Of a stretch of DNA of 43,757 nt, positions 16,901-23,976 are shown in pieces. The notes beneath the pieces were generated by a model that saw nothing but the letters and a program-made list of their open reading frames with translations, made no database searches and was not told the origin of the DNA. Each line of letters begins with the position of its first letter. Positions within the stretch are counted from its first letter, which is position 1. The stretch is taken from the NCBI RefSeq assembly GCF_001541095.1, contig NZ_LMXH01000002.1, forward strand, positions 2,484-46,240. Reading direction: 5' to 3'. This stretch comes from Paenibacillus sp. FJAT-26967. GTDB taxonomy: Bacteria > Bacillota > Bacilli > Paenibacillales > NBRC-103111. A program made the position numbers and the translations under genes.

Positions 16901-17133
16901 TCCGTCACGGGCAAGGTGGGAACAAAGAGGATGCGGAACAAATTCTGCAGGCGGAGCACGGCCGTACGGAACTAACGTCTGCTTGGTTGAGGCACGGGAA
17001 GTATAAGGTAATCGTGCAAGCCAGGGACAGGAGCGGCAACCTGTCTGCTCCGGTCATGCGGGAAATAAAACTCAACGAGGGTACGAGGCCGGGCGTCGAC
17101 CAAGAAGCAGCGCCCGGGCATGGGGGACAGTAA
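13903..17133 (+). CDS. Large secreted phosphodiester glycosidase (NAGPA-type) with Ig-like, CBM-like and FN3 domains
   Basis: A 1076-aa exported protein. A Sec signal peptide is followed by likely cleavage after VQA at 36. Residues about 60-420 are an NAGPA/phosphodiester glycosidase domain (GGVNGDFFS, NSTLGYVLLKDG, HPRTMIGSKEGKLYLVTVDGRQPGHSDGLTMAE, NVDGGGSTTYY). Two Big2-like Ig repeats cover about 424-590, each with a LQWSV-GGIG core. A jelly-roll domain resembling carbohydrate-binding modules spans about 595-765. An Ig-like segment (770-860) and two FN3-like domains (865-960, 965-1055) complete it. No LPXTG or SLH anchor is seen. It probably cleaves GlcNAc-1-phosphodiester or related glycan/teichoic-type linkages outside the cell; the actual substrate is unknown. 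GGGAG precedes ATG 13903. cre and palindromic sites upstream suggest it is switched off by preferred sugars. Confidence 0.9.
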   Translation: MKTSISKRFQLLFKIGLAAGLLMPAYGLNTWTTVQAQTESIQWQTVEERQFTVSPGVQHTSRTITGGGLRESVHMLEVDPANPYVGIEAVSSRGEVSRHETVGNMLNELKAQGKRPVGGVNGDFFSTVGVPSGLMVASGELVSSPSSSKVAMAILPDKTIKIDEAVGTTMKISTEQGESLVLSMINRTRVASHTNHAFAYNWRFGSSTRTPAGGVEVVVKADDPHVKFKAGQPLQGLIQSIQEASDTPIEPGTYVLSATGAKADWIRQKLSAGMNIRLDIAIGKGFQDAEQVISGNSTLGYVLLKDGVVSPKLLDPADPNTSARHPRTMIGSKEGKLYLVTVDGRQPGHSDGLTMAEGAYYLQSLGMVNAINVDGGGSTTYYTRQPGDEHPALLNKPSDGYERAVGNGLAVLTTAPVSPLEKLVVTPASPVKLLSGSTLSFGVKGQDAYQNGILVEPDDLQWSVEGGIGQVDAAGKLTASAQAAVGKVILRSGAVAAEVEVQVVDRVHKLSLRPNPAVIEPGSQVKFEVSAEDEAGRSILLSPDRLQWSVSGGIGTVASDGTLQTVTGSAEGKVIALSGDAAAEAVVQVGKPPLVLEEFERTDAMQIKETNVVPGSVAITAVARPNPVRYGTHSGKFTYNFSGTTGESGAYLNLLNAAGEIGREVEGQPYRFGIWVYGDSGKHDLRLGIADGLGTNRIYKLTGEGGVDWTGWKYVTVDVPVNVIYPLKVRYIGLVETDDADKNSGTLFLDQLRAEYVDIGEDLEGPVFTAPSPEPGSLVSTARPAVGIQVSDSGIGVDPSSIHVTLDGTALPHTYEDSSGRIVAVPENDLAAGEHTVKVEAADRSGNAAIPVAVWTFTVHTQDGESPRWEEGGAPEVSRITESTVKLSWSAAADNRGVDGYRIYRSGERIASVPASEAARYEWDGTGLLGATSYRFEVEAFDAAGNTVRSAPLDIMTFPDSSPPGAPEPISVRALNGHEITAVFTPPADPDYAGTEVRIVRHGQGGNKEDAEQILQAEHGRTELTSAWLRHGKYKVIVQARDRSGNLSAPVMREIKLNEGTRPGVDQEAAPGHGGQ

Positions 17134-17142
17134 CATCAGATT

Positions 17143-17176
17143 GCGGGTGGCTGATACAGTCACCTGCTCTTTTTTT
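17143..17176 (+). terminator. Terminator after the secreted glycosidase gene
   Basis: GCGGGTGGCT pairs with AGTCACCTGC (two G-U pairs) around GATAC, followed by seven T residues. Confidence 0.88.
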
Positions 17177-17230
17177 AGCTTGAAGCGAGTATTCGTTTGA
17201 AGAAAAATTGAAAGAAAGACAAGCTGCCCA

Positions 17231-17257
17231 ACAGCCGATTTGTAATCGGCTGTTTAT
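17231..17257 (+). terminator. Second hairpin, probable back-up terminator
   Basis: ACAGCCGATT pairs perfectly with AATCGGCTGT around a TGT loop, then TTATTTG. It stands 54 bases after the first terminator and could also serve as a bidirectional insulator. Confidence 0.65.
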
Positions 17258-17324
17258 TTGCCGGTGCGTGGAGTCCGGGGGACCGCCTTTTTAAGGCTAA
17301 TTCCCATAGTAGCTGCTGTGCTTA

Positions 17325-17355
17325 TTGGTTCATGGGTGTTCAATCATGCTATAAT
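17325..17355 (+). promoter_or_regulatory. Promoter of the metallophosphoesterase gene
   Basis: TTGGTT (17325-17330) and TATAAT (17350-17355) with a 19-bp spacer, about 45 bases before the start codon. The spacing is long and the -35 imperfect. Confidence 0.5.
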
Positions 17356-17401
17356 ACGGACACCATTTATTTTTGAATCATGGTAAAGGAGACGGGCGAA
17401 T

Positions 17402-18538
17402 GTGAAGTCACGGTTGGTTTTGATCATTCTTTTTTTGCTTCTCTATCTGGGCCTGAACTTCTACATTGGCTTACACGGGATACTGCTGCTTGCGTACTGG
17501 CAGGTCGGGATTCCTCCTGCTTTGTATTGGACGCTGTTTACTCTGCTGGCACTTGCCTACGTTCTCGGGCGCTCTCCTATTCTTCCGGGAGCACCGGGAA
17601 GATTCCTGAAGGTGATCGGTTCTTATTATTTCGCTGTGTTTGAATTTGCCGTGATCCTCATTCCGCTTGGAGATCTGTCTATATGGCTGATGAAGACCGC
17701 CGGGGTTTCTCCCGCTGTATACATACCTGCCGTAAGCACAGCGGTGTTAACGGTTCTAGTCTTGCTGCTGGTCAAGGGCTACTGGAATGCCTGGACTCCT
17801 ATTGTCCGGACTTACCGGATCCGGGTAAATAAGAAGGCAGGGGATCTTGGGCAGATGCGGGTGGCCGTCGCTTCCGACATCCATATGGGGAATATCGTAG
17901 GCAAACGGCACCTCCGGCGTCTTGTGACCCGCGTGAATGCCATGAAGCCGGATCTTATCCTGCTGCCGGGTGATCTCATTGACGATGACATTGAGCCGTA
18001 TATACGCAACGGCATGTCCGAGGTGCTGGAGCAGCTGCAATCCCGGCTGGGCATTTATGCTGTTCTCGGCAACCATGAATACTACGGCGGTCACGTGGAA
18101 GAGCATGTGAAACAGATGGAGCGGATCGGAATCCGGGTGCTCAGAGATGAGGTCGTTCCTGTCGGGGAGATGCTTTACGTCGCAGGTCGCAAAGATAAGA
18201 CCGCCGAAACCTTCGAACCGGATGGCCGGCTCGCTGTAGACGCCTTGTTGTCTGGCCTCAATAAGAATAAACCTATTCTGCTCATGGATCACCAGCCTTA
18301 TCATTTCAGCAAAGCCGCTGCGGCAGGAGCGGATGTACTTTTGTGCGGTCATACCCACAGGGGACAATTCGCTCCTAACCACTGGATTACAGGCAGGCTG
18401 TTTGAGCTCGATTGGGGCTATCTGCTCAAAGATAACTTGCATGTTGTCGTTTCCTCGGGCTTTGGAACATGGGGACCTGCTATCCGGATCGCAAGCCGTT
18501 CTGAAATTATCGAGCTCGTCATCGATTTTGTGGAATAA
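17402..18538 (+). CDS. Membrane-anchored metallophosphoesterase (YkuE/YaeI-like)
   Basis: A 378-aa protein. Four hydrophobic segments (about 3-31, 38-56, 72-95, 105-126) anchor it; a calcineurin-like phosphoesterase domain (about 150-378) follows. The metal-binding motifs are in order: SDIHMG (Asp159, His161), LLPGDLIDDD, LGNHEYYGG, LMDHQP and LLCGHTHRGQF. This family hydrolyses phosphate mono/diesters with two metal ions; YkuE- and YaeI-type members have been linked to envelope substrates, but the substrate here is not known. The GTG start at 17402 is favoured by AAAGGAG about 12 bases upstream. Downstream, the mutarotase-like gene begins 78 bases later and may be co-transcribed. Confidence 0.92.
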   Translation: MKSRLVLIILFLLLYLGLNFYIGLHGILLLAYWQVGIPPALYWTLFTLLALAYVLGRSPILPGAPGRFLKVIGSYYFAVFEFAVILIPLGDLSIWLMKTAGVSPAVYIPAVSTAVLTVLVLLLVKGYWNAWTPIVRTYRIRVNKKAGDLGQMRVAVASDIHMGNIVGKRHLRRLVTRVNAMKPDLILLPGDLIDDDIEPYIRNGMSEVLEQLQSRLGIYAVLGNHEYYGGHVEEHVKQMERIGIRVLRDEVVPVGEMLYVAGRKDKTAETFEPDGRLAVDALLSGLNKNKPILLMDHQPYHFSKAAAAGADVLLCGHTHRGQFAPNHWITGRLFELDWGYLLKDNLHVVVSSGFGTWGPAIRIASRSEIIELVIDFVE

Positions 18539-18616
18539 AGCAGGTTCAAGTAAATGTCTGGATAAAGTGAAAACAGGGCTTAAAAAATTAATCCAATTGA
18601 AGGAGCGGGAAAAGAA

Positions 18617-19621
18617 ATGACGGGAACCAACACACACGGCGCCTATGAAGGCGATTATCAGGGAATGAAGGCAGTTTGGCTCAAATGGGGCCGCTACGAA
18701 GCCGCAATGCTGCCCGAATATGGAGGTAATTTGATTGCTTTCCGGGATATCGAGAATGCTTATCAATTTCTTCATGAACCTAAGGAAGAGGAGCTGGAAT
18801 CGTTCAAAAAAAGTCCGGTTATCCACGGTATTCCCGTACTATATCCGCCGAATCGTTATGAAGACGGGAAAATCCCTTGGAACGGGCAGGAATTCCAGCT
18901 TCCGGTCAACGAGCCAGGCTCCGGCAACCACCTCCACGGTTACCTTCATACGTCCGCCTGGAAAGTAGAGGACTACGGTCAGACCCGCTGCGAAAGCTAT
19001 GTCGTCGTATCCAGCACGATAGATGAACGGCATGCTATGTACCAGTACCTGCCTTTCCGGTTTACGGTAAGATTGCGATATGCCCTTAGCGAGGATGGGT
19101 TGTCCCAGCAGCTTTTCCTCCGGAATGACGGAAGCGATGCTATCCCTTGTCTGCTGGCCTTCCATACGGCGATTAACGCGCCGTTTGCTCCGGATTCGTC
19201 CGCAAATGATTACCGGGTGAAGCTGACCATCGGTGAGCGTTGGGAGATTAGCGACCGCTTGCTGCCGACCGGTAAGTTCCAGCCGCTGACTCCTCAAGAA
19301 ATTCAGCTGCGCGATGAAGGGATTAGTCCTTACTTCGATGATCTGAACAACCATTACACCGCCCGGGCGCAGAACGGACGGAACCGTATGGAGCTGACAG
19401 ATACGCGAAGCGGTGTAACCTTGGTGTACGATGTAGGCACATCCTATAAGCAGTGGATGATCTGGAATAACTTCGGAACGGAAGGCTTCTTCTGTCCGGA
19501 GCCGCAAATTAATCTGGTGAACGCTCCCAAGAGCTCCCTTCCGGCAGAAGATATCGGTTTATTTGCACTGCAGCCTGGAGAGATATGGGAAGCAACGGCT
19601 CGCCTGTATGTCAAAAGGTAA
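18617..19621 (+). CDS. Aldose 1-epimerase (mutarotase)-family protein
   Basis: A 334-aa cytosolic protein with the galactose-mutarotase-like beta-sandwich pattern. It has an early GGNLIAFRD motif, GNHLHGYLH with His105/His107 at the position of the first active-site His, FHTAINAPF at the position of the second, and FFCPEPQINLVN with the Glu that acts as base in the family. These residues suggest it is catalytically able to interconvert alpha and beta anomers of a hexose or a modified sugar. It belongs to the divergent GalM-like group rather than classical GalM. AAGGAGCGGG precedes the ATG at 18617. The metallophosphoesterase gene upstream lies in the same orientation with no terminator between. 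Confidence 0.85.
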   Translation: MTGTNTHGAYEGDYQGMKAVWLKWGRYEAAMLPEYGGNLIAFRDIENAYQFLHEPKEEELESFKKSPVIHGIPVLYPPNRYEDGKIPWNGQEFQLPVNEPGSGNHLHGYLHTSAWKVEDYGQTRCESYVVVSSTIDERHAMYQYLPFRFTVRLRYALSEDGLSQQLFLRNDGSDAIPCLLAFHTAINAPFAPDSSANDYRVKLTIGERWEISDRLLPTGKFQPLTPQEIQLRDEGISPYFDDLNNHYTARAQNGRNRMELTDTRSGVTLVYDVGTSYKQWMIWNNFGTEGFFCPEPQINLVNAPKSSLPAEDIGLFALQPGEIWEATARLYVKR

Positions 19622-19768
19622 GGCTGCCGGGAATTAAACGATCTGAAAACCTTTACATGAGAGAAAGCTTCCCGTAAAATGACCTCAAGTAAGCAGTTCC
19701 AGAACCAAGCACTAAGCTTTCCCAATATCTGTGTAACATGATAAGATGGAAAGCAAGGAGGAGTAAAC

Positions 19769-20479
19769 ATGTCGACACCTAATGAAGCCGGCGAACAGCC
19801 GATTAAAGATGCAGCCCAAGAGCAGCCTGAGAGCCAGGATTCTCTTAATACGGAATCCGGACAAGCTGTCTCTGGTCAAGAAGAGCAGCCGACCGAGGAA
19901 CAACTCCGTCAGCAGAATGAAGCTATTTTTGCGTGGTACAATCATGTGGAAGCTGTTCTGAAAGAGCAGTTCGCCGATTATGAAGTTGAGGGCCAGGTGG
20001 GTCAGCATCCCGGTTTTGGCCCTTTGTTTGCCTATACGCTACGCCATGATGGAAACAGCTGGTCGTGCGGCTTTTTCCTGAATGAGCTGGTTCATACGTT
20101 CCAGAACAAAGAGAATCCGGTTCAGTGGCTGTCTTCCTTCTTCGTCGATTTAATCCGCAGCCCGGAGAGCCGTCCGCTGCCAGCGGTTCCTCAAACAGAG
20201 GAAGACGCTAAGAATTTAATCGACCAGTACATCGTGCCTTATTGCGCCGATACCGTCAGAAGCGAGTTTCCGGAGGAGCAGGTTTATGTGGATCTGGAGC
20301 TTCATCCCGAGGCGGGTCCTGTGCTGGAAGTCGGTTTTCCGGCAATTAAGGAAGGCAACAATACCTTTGCGCTTCCGCTGCAATTCCTGCTGACCCTTCA
20401 CTTGTTGAATCGTGACCCAGCCGACCCTCTGGTCCAGGCTCTGTTCCGTATTCATGAGGAACATAAGCAGCAAGTATAG
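19769..20479 (+). CDS. Hypothetical acidic cytosolic protein
   Basis: A 236-aa protein of no family I recognise. Residues 1-55 are low-complexity and rich in Glu and Gln, likely disordered. Residues about 55-230 look like a compact alpha/beta fold (FAWYNHVEAVLKEQFADYEVEG..., YVDLELHPEAGPVLEVGFP, FALPLQFLLTLHLLNRD). There is no signal peptide and no TM segment. A very good ribosome site (AAGGAGGAG) precedes the ATG at 19769, and the gene ends in front of a long palindromic terminator, so it is surely a real gene. It is preceded by a 147-bp gap after the mutarotase gene, so it may have its own promoter, which I could not place. Confidence 0.85.
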   Translation: MSTPNEAGEQPIKDAAQEQPESQDSLNTESGQAVSGQEEQPTEEQLRQQNEAIFAWYNHVEAVLKEQFADYEVEGQVGQHPGFGPLFAYTLRHDGNSWSCGFFLNELVHTFQNKENPVQWLSSFFVDLIRSPESRPLPAVPQTEEDAKNLIDQYIVPYCADTVRSEFPEEQVYVDLELHPEAGPVLEVGFPAIKEGNNTFALPLQFLLTLHLLNRDPADPLVQALFRIHEEHKQQV

Positions 20480-20538
20480 CATCCGCGGATGGTTGGAAGG
20501 ACCGGTCCCGACGGGGAAGCAATTCAAACAAGACTGGC

Positions 20539-20570
20539 AAGGGCTGGCGCGATATCGCGCCAGCCCTTAT
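20539..20570. terminator. Bidirectional terminator, 30-bp perfect palindrome
   Basis: AAGGGCTGGCGCGAT and ATCGCGCCAGCCCTT form a perfect 30-bp palindrome (20539-20568) between two convergent genes. Short A/T flanks on both sides suit termination in both directions. Confidence 0.8.
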
Positions 20571-20651
20571 TTGCATCAGAGGCGCCTGCTGCAGCGCTTC
20601 TACTTAGCATGTATCTTTCTTTGTTCCGTCTAAATGCGCCGCTAAGAACCC

Positions 20652-21899
20652 TTATACAGGGTCCGAAGCCTTAAACTCCATGATGCAAGTAGTTCCTATG
20701 TAAGGCCGGCTTTCATAACGGATCGTGCCGTTCATCATTTTCAGCAGACTTATGACGACCATGATCCCCAGTCCGGTCCCATTTTGCTTGGTTGTATAAA
20801 AAGGTTCACCCAGGGATTTCAGCTGTATCGCTGACATTCCTTCGCCTGTATCCTGGATCGTGACCAGGATTTGATCCTTGATGCGGTCCGTCGTAATCGT
20901 GAGCGTCCCGCCATCAGGCATAGATTCGAGCGAATTTTTGAGAATATTGAGCATGCACTGTCTGAATTTCTTCGATTCTCCCCATATATATAGGGGTTCT
21001 TTACTGTGATGCTTAACAAGAGTTTCAATGCCGGAATGAATAGACAGCGTCGTGATCAGAGTAATAATTTCCGACAGAAGATTTTTAATTTCGAGCCGCT
21101 CCGGCTTATCCGCACTTGGCTTAGCGTAATTGAGGTAATCCGAAATAATCGTGTCAGCCTGATCGACTTCCGAGATCGCCAAATCCAGATAGCGCAGCTC
21201 AGTCTCGGAGTGCGGGTTGCGCCTAATCAGCTGAAGAACCCCACGGATAGTCGTTAACGGATTGCGTATTTCATGCGATATGGATGCGGCCATCTGCCCC
21301 ACAAGCTGAAACTTTTCTGCAGCGATCAGTTTTTCTCGCATCATTTCCTGAGTCTTCACCCAGTCATACATATAATTGATGAACCAGACCGAAATCAGAG
21401 TGCCGGCAACCGTCATGAGCATGAAGGCAGCATTCTGCTGCAACCGGCTATCCAGTAGGAGCAGAAGAAGCAAATAAACAAAAGTGAGCCACGTTGCAGT
21501 CACATTTTTAAATAGGATGGAATGATGCCTCACTCTGCGGGCCACAAAAAAACCAAGCAAACTAATCACGATTGCTGCGGTGAACACAGGCCAGAACGGA
21601 TTATGAAGGACAAAGTAGCTTCCGATGTTAAAGGCAGCCACAGTAGCCCCAATAAGAATAGGCCCTTCGAAGAACAGAACCAGCATCAGGGAAACCGGGA
21701 TGAAGTGAAGGATATAGATCAAGGGATCTTTGGGCTCGAAGGTCAGGTAAAAGAAGGACGATAAGCCTAAAATAATCAGAAAAATCCATTCTTTCTTGAT
21801 CCTTGAATTTTTCTGAAGAGCGAGAATCAAATAAATCATCGCAGCGCTCAGCGTATAAACCACACTGCGTACTTCGTATGTAAGAATCGTGTTAAGCAA
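20652..21899 (-). CDS. Membrane sensor histidine kinase, KinB-like (5TM-5TMR type)
   Basis: A 415-aa kinase. The N-terminal half holds six predicted TM helices (roughly 9-27, 38-53, 62-92, 102-120, 132-150, 157-178) arranged like the 5TM-5TMR_LYT sensor of KinB and LytS. The kinase half has the H-box MAASISHEIRNPLTTIRG (His near residue 208), an N box (CMLNILKNSLESM) and a G box (TKQNGTGLGIMVVISLLKMMNG). The TTG at 21899 is preferred to an upstream in-frame TTG (21917) because GGAAAGGA lies just before it. No response regulator is next to it, as is usual for sporulation kinases feeding Spo0F. A role in sporulation initiation is plausible but inferred from family resemblance only. Confidence 0.88.
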   Translation of the reverse strand: MLNTILTYEVRSVVYTLSAAMIYLILALQKNSRIKKEWIFLIILGLSSFFYLTFEPKDPLIYILHFIPVSLMLVLFFEGPILIGATVAAFNIGSYFVLHNPFWPVFTAAIVISLLGFFVARRVRHHSILFKNVTATWLTFVYLLLLLLLDSRLQQNAAFMLMTVAGTLISVWFINYMYDWVKTQEMMREKLIAAEKFQLVGQMAASISHEIRNPLTTIRGVLQLIRRNPHSETELRYLDLAISEVDQADTIISDYLNYAKPSADKPERLEIKNLLSEIITLITTLSIHSGIETLVKHHSKEPLYIWGESKKFRQCMLNILKNSLESMPDGGTLTITTDRIKDQILVTIQDTGEGMSAIQLKSLGEPFYTTKQNGTGLGIMVVISLLKMMNGTIRYESRPYIGTTCIMEFKASDPV

Positions 21900-22046
21900 G
21901 GCAATAGTCCTTTCCAAACGCGCGTTATGATTTTATCATAAAGGCTTGTCACCATAGGGGCAATGTAAATCATTATAAATAGACAAATACGGGAAAGGTT
22001 TGCTTGAATATCCTGAAAATGGACGTTTTGGAAGGGTTAAATACCG

Positions 22047-22069
22047 AAAAGCCGGACATTAGTCCGGCT
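22047..22069 (-). terminator. Terminator of the ABC exporter operon
   Basis: AGCCGGAC and GTCCGGCT (minus strand) form a stem followed by four T residues and CGG, about 24 bases beyond the stop of the second ABC gene. Confidence 0.8.
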
Positions 22070-22092
22070 AAGCGGTGCAGAGGACCGTACAT

Positions 22093-23976
22093 TTAGCCAA
22101 TTGCCGCAATGCCTTGCGAATGCCGGTATAATTCTTCGTAATAGCCCCGCTTGCCAAGCAGCTGATGATGCGTGCCTTGTTCCACGATCCGGCCATGTTT
22201 CATGACGATGATCCGATCCGCATGCATGATCGTGGACAGCCTGTGCGCAATCACGAGCGTGGTTCGTCCCTCAGACACGACGGCAAGCGCTTGCTGCACC
22301 AACTGTTCGGTATGAGAATCCAGATTGGCGGTAGCTTCATCCAGGATAAGGATTCTCGGGCGGAAGACGAGAATTCGTGCAAAGGAAATCAGCTGTCTTT
22401 CACCTGCTGAAAGTCCGCTGCCGCGTTCGGACAACCGTGTATCGTAACCGTCCTTAAGCCGCTGAATGAGCGCATGTGCCCCGACCGCTTGGCAGGCCCG
22501 GATTACTTCCTCACGGCTGAACTCTTCACGGAACAACCGGACGTTGTCCAGAATTGTGCCGGAATAGAGATAAGGTTCCTGCTGGACGAGTCCAATCATA
22601 CGGTGCAGGGTATCCTGCTCTATCCGGCGGATATCTGTGCCGTCAATGCAGACGCTGCCTGCGTTCACATCATAGAATCGGGTCAACAAGGAGATAAGGG
22701 AGCTTTTTCCGGCTCCGGTTGTCCCGACGATGCCGATCATTTCACCCGGCAGGATATGTAGATCCAGCTTCCTCAATACGCTGCTTCCTTCCACGTAGGA
22801 GAAATCCACGTTGTTATAATCGATCCGGCCAGCCGTACGTTTCCAGTCGACCTCTGCCTTGTCCTTCGGGGAAGGATCTTTAACCTCAGGCTCAGTCGAT
22901 AAAATTTTCCACAAGCGGTCCATAGAAATAGAAGTAGATTGCAAAGTATTCCACTGCTGCGTAATCTGGTTGATGGGCTGGAAAAACTGGCGGATATAGG
23001 TGATGAAAGCATAGAGAACACCGACTTCAACCGTACCTTCAAAAACAGTGACGCCGCCCAGCCAAGCGAGGAAAGCGACCGATACATTGCCGAAAATATC
23101 AAACGAACGGTTAAACAAGACATTGGTCTTGATTTCTTTCAAATTGGCTTTGAAATACTGTTCATTGCGGCCGCTGAAGCGCTCAAACTGTTCGTCCTGC
23201 TGATTATAAGCCTGAATGAGACTCATCCCTGCCAAATTCTCCGCCAAGTAAGCGATTAGCCGGGATAGTTGAGTGCGCGTCTGCTGATATGCTTTGCGCA
23301 GCATGTTCCGGAACAAAATGGCAATGAGCGCAATAACAGGCAGCAAAAGCATGCTGTACCAGGCGAGCGTAGCATCGATCTGGAACATGAAGAAGATGAT
23401 GAGAATAAGTGTCATTCCATCCCGGACCAGACTGAGGAATACCTGCGTGAAAAATTGGCTGATGGTCTCCGTATCGTTTGATTCCAGAGTGACGAGACTG
23501 CCTATGGGATAGCGGTCAAAAAAGGACATGGACAGTCTGGAAATGTGACTGAACAGTCTCTTACGGATGCTGGCAACGATGCTCTGCCCGGCGAATTGAA
23601 GCAGATTGTTCTGGATGTAGGTGAAGATGAGATTGACGGCGGACAGGGCCAGGTAAACAAGGCCGATAACGATCAGCGGCTGCATAGCCCCGTCTCCGCC
23701 AATCAGATGGTCATCAATTGCGATTTTAACCAGGTAAGGCTGGAACAGCTCCGCAAGAATGGCAAGCAGCGCACATCCGAAGATGCCCAGGAAGGTTAGC
23801 CGATGTGGCTTTGCATAGGACAACAACGCTTGGAAGGCCGCCGTTTTGGCCGGTTCTTTGCGGTCTTTCTCTGCTGTCACCGCCTCGTCGGTCCTGCCGC
23901 CGGAAACGGCAGAAGCATGTGATCCGGTTTCCTTGGCGGAAGACGGATTCCCGCGTCCAGATTTATCTTTAGGCAT
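22093..23976 (-). CDS. ABC exporter half-transporter, active-site subunit (BmrD/YheH-like)
   Basis: A 627-aa type IV ABC half-exporter. A charged 45-residue N-terminal extension is followed by six TM helices (about 55-355) and an ATPase domain with Walker A (GTTGAGKSS), Q-loop, signature LSAGERQLISFA and Walker B ILILDEATANLD with the catalytic Glu present, then the H-loop IAHRLST. The complete Walker B but unusual signature (LSAGE) is typical of the consensus-Glu partner in heterodimeric exporters such as B. subtilis BmrCD. The ATG start at 23976 follows GGAGGAGGGG. It overlaps the upstream ABC gene by 8 nt, so the two are coupled and form one heterodimer in the membrane. Likely drug or lipid-like substrates; unknown. 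Confidence 0.94.
   Translation of the reverse strand: MPKDKSGRGNPSSAKETGSHASAVSGGRTDEAVTAEKDRKEPAKTAAFQALLSYAKPHRLTFLGIFGCALLAILAELFQPYLVKIAIDDHLIGGDGAMQPLIVIGLVYLALSAVNLIFTYIQNNLLQFAGQSIVASIRKRLFSHISRLSMSFFDRYPIGSLVTLESNDTETISQFFTQVFLSLVRDGMTLILIIFFMFQIDATLAWYSMLLLPVIALIAILFRNMLRKAYQQTRTQLSRLIAYLAENLAGMSLIQAYNQQDEQFERFSGRNEQYFKANLKEIKTNVLFNRSFDIFGNVSVAFLAWLGGVTVFEGTVEVGVLYAFITYIRQFFQPINQITQQWNTLQSTSISMDRLWKILSTEPEVKDPSPKDKAEVDWKRTAGRIDYNNVDFSYVEGSSVLRKLDLHILPGEMIGIVGTTGAGKSSLISLLTRFYDVNAGSVCIDGTDIRRIEQDTLHRMIGLVQQEPYLYSGTILDNVRLFREEFSREEVIRACQAVGAHALIQRLKDGYDTRLSERGSGLSAGERQLISFARILVFRPRILILDEATANLDSHTEQLVQQALAVVSEGRTTLVIAHRLSTIMHADRIIVMKHGRIVEQGTHHQLLGKRGYYEELYRHSQGIAAIG

Noticed and set aside
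17756-18826. Open frame of 356 codons on the minus strand across the metallophosphoesterase and mutarotase genes
   Set aside because: Both plus-strand genes have full family motifs; the antisense product has none.
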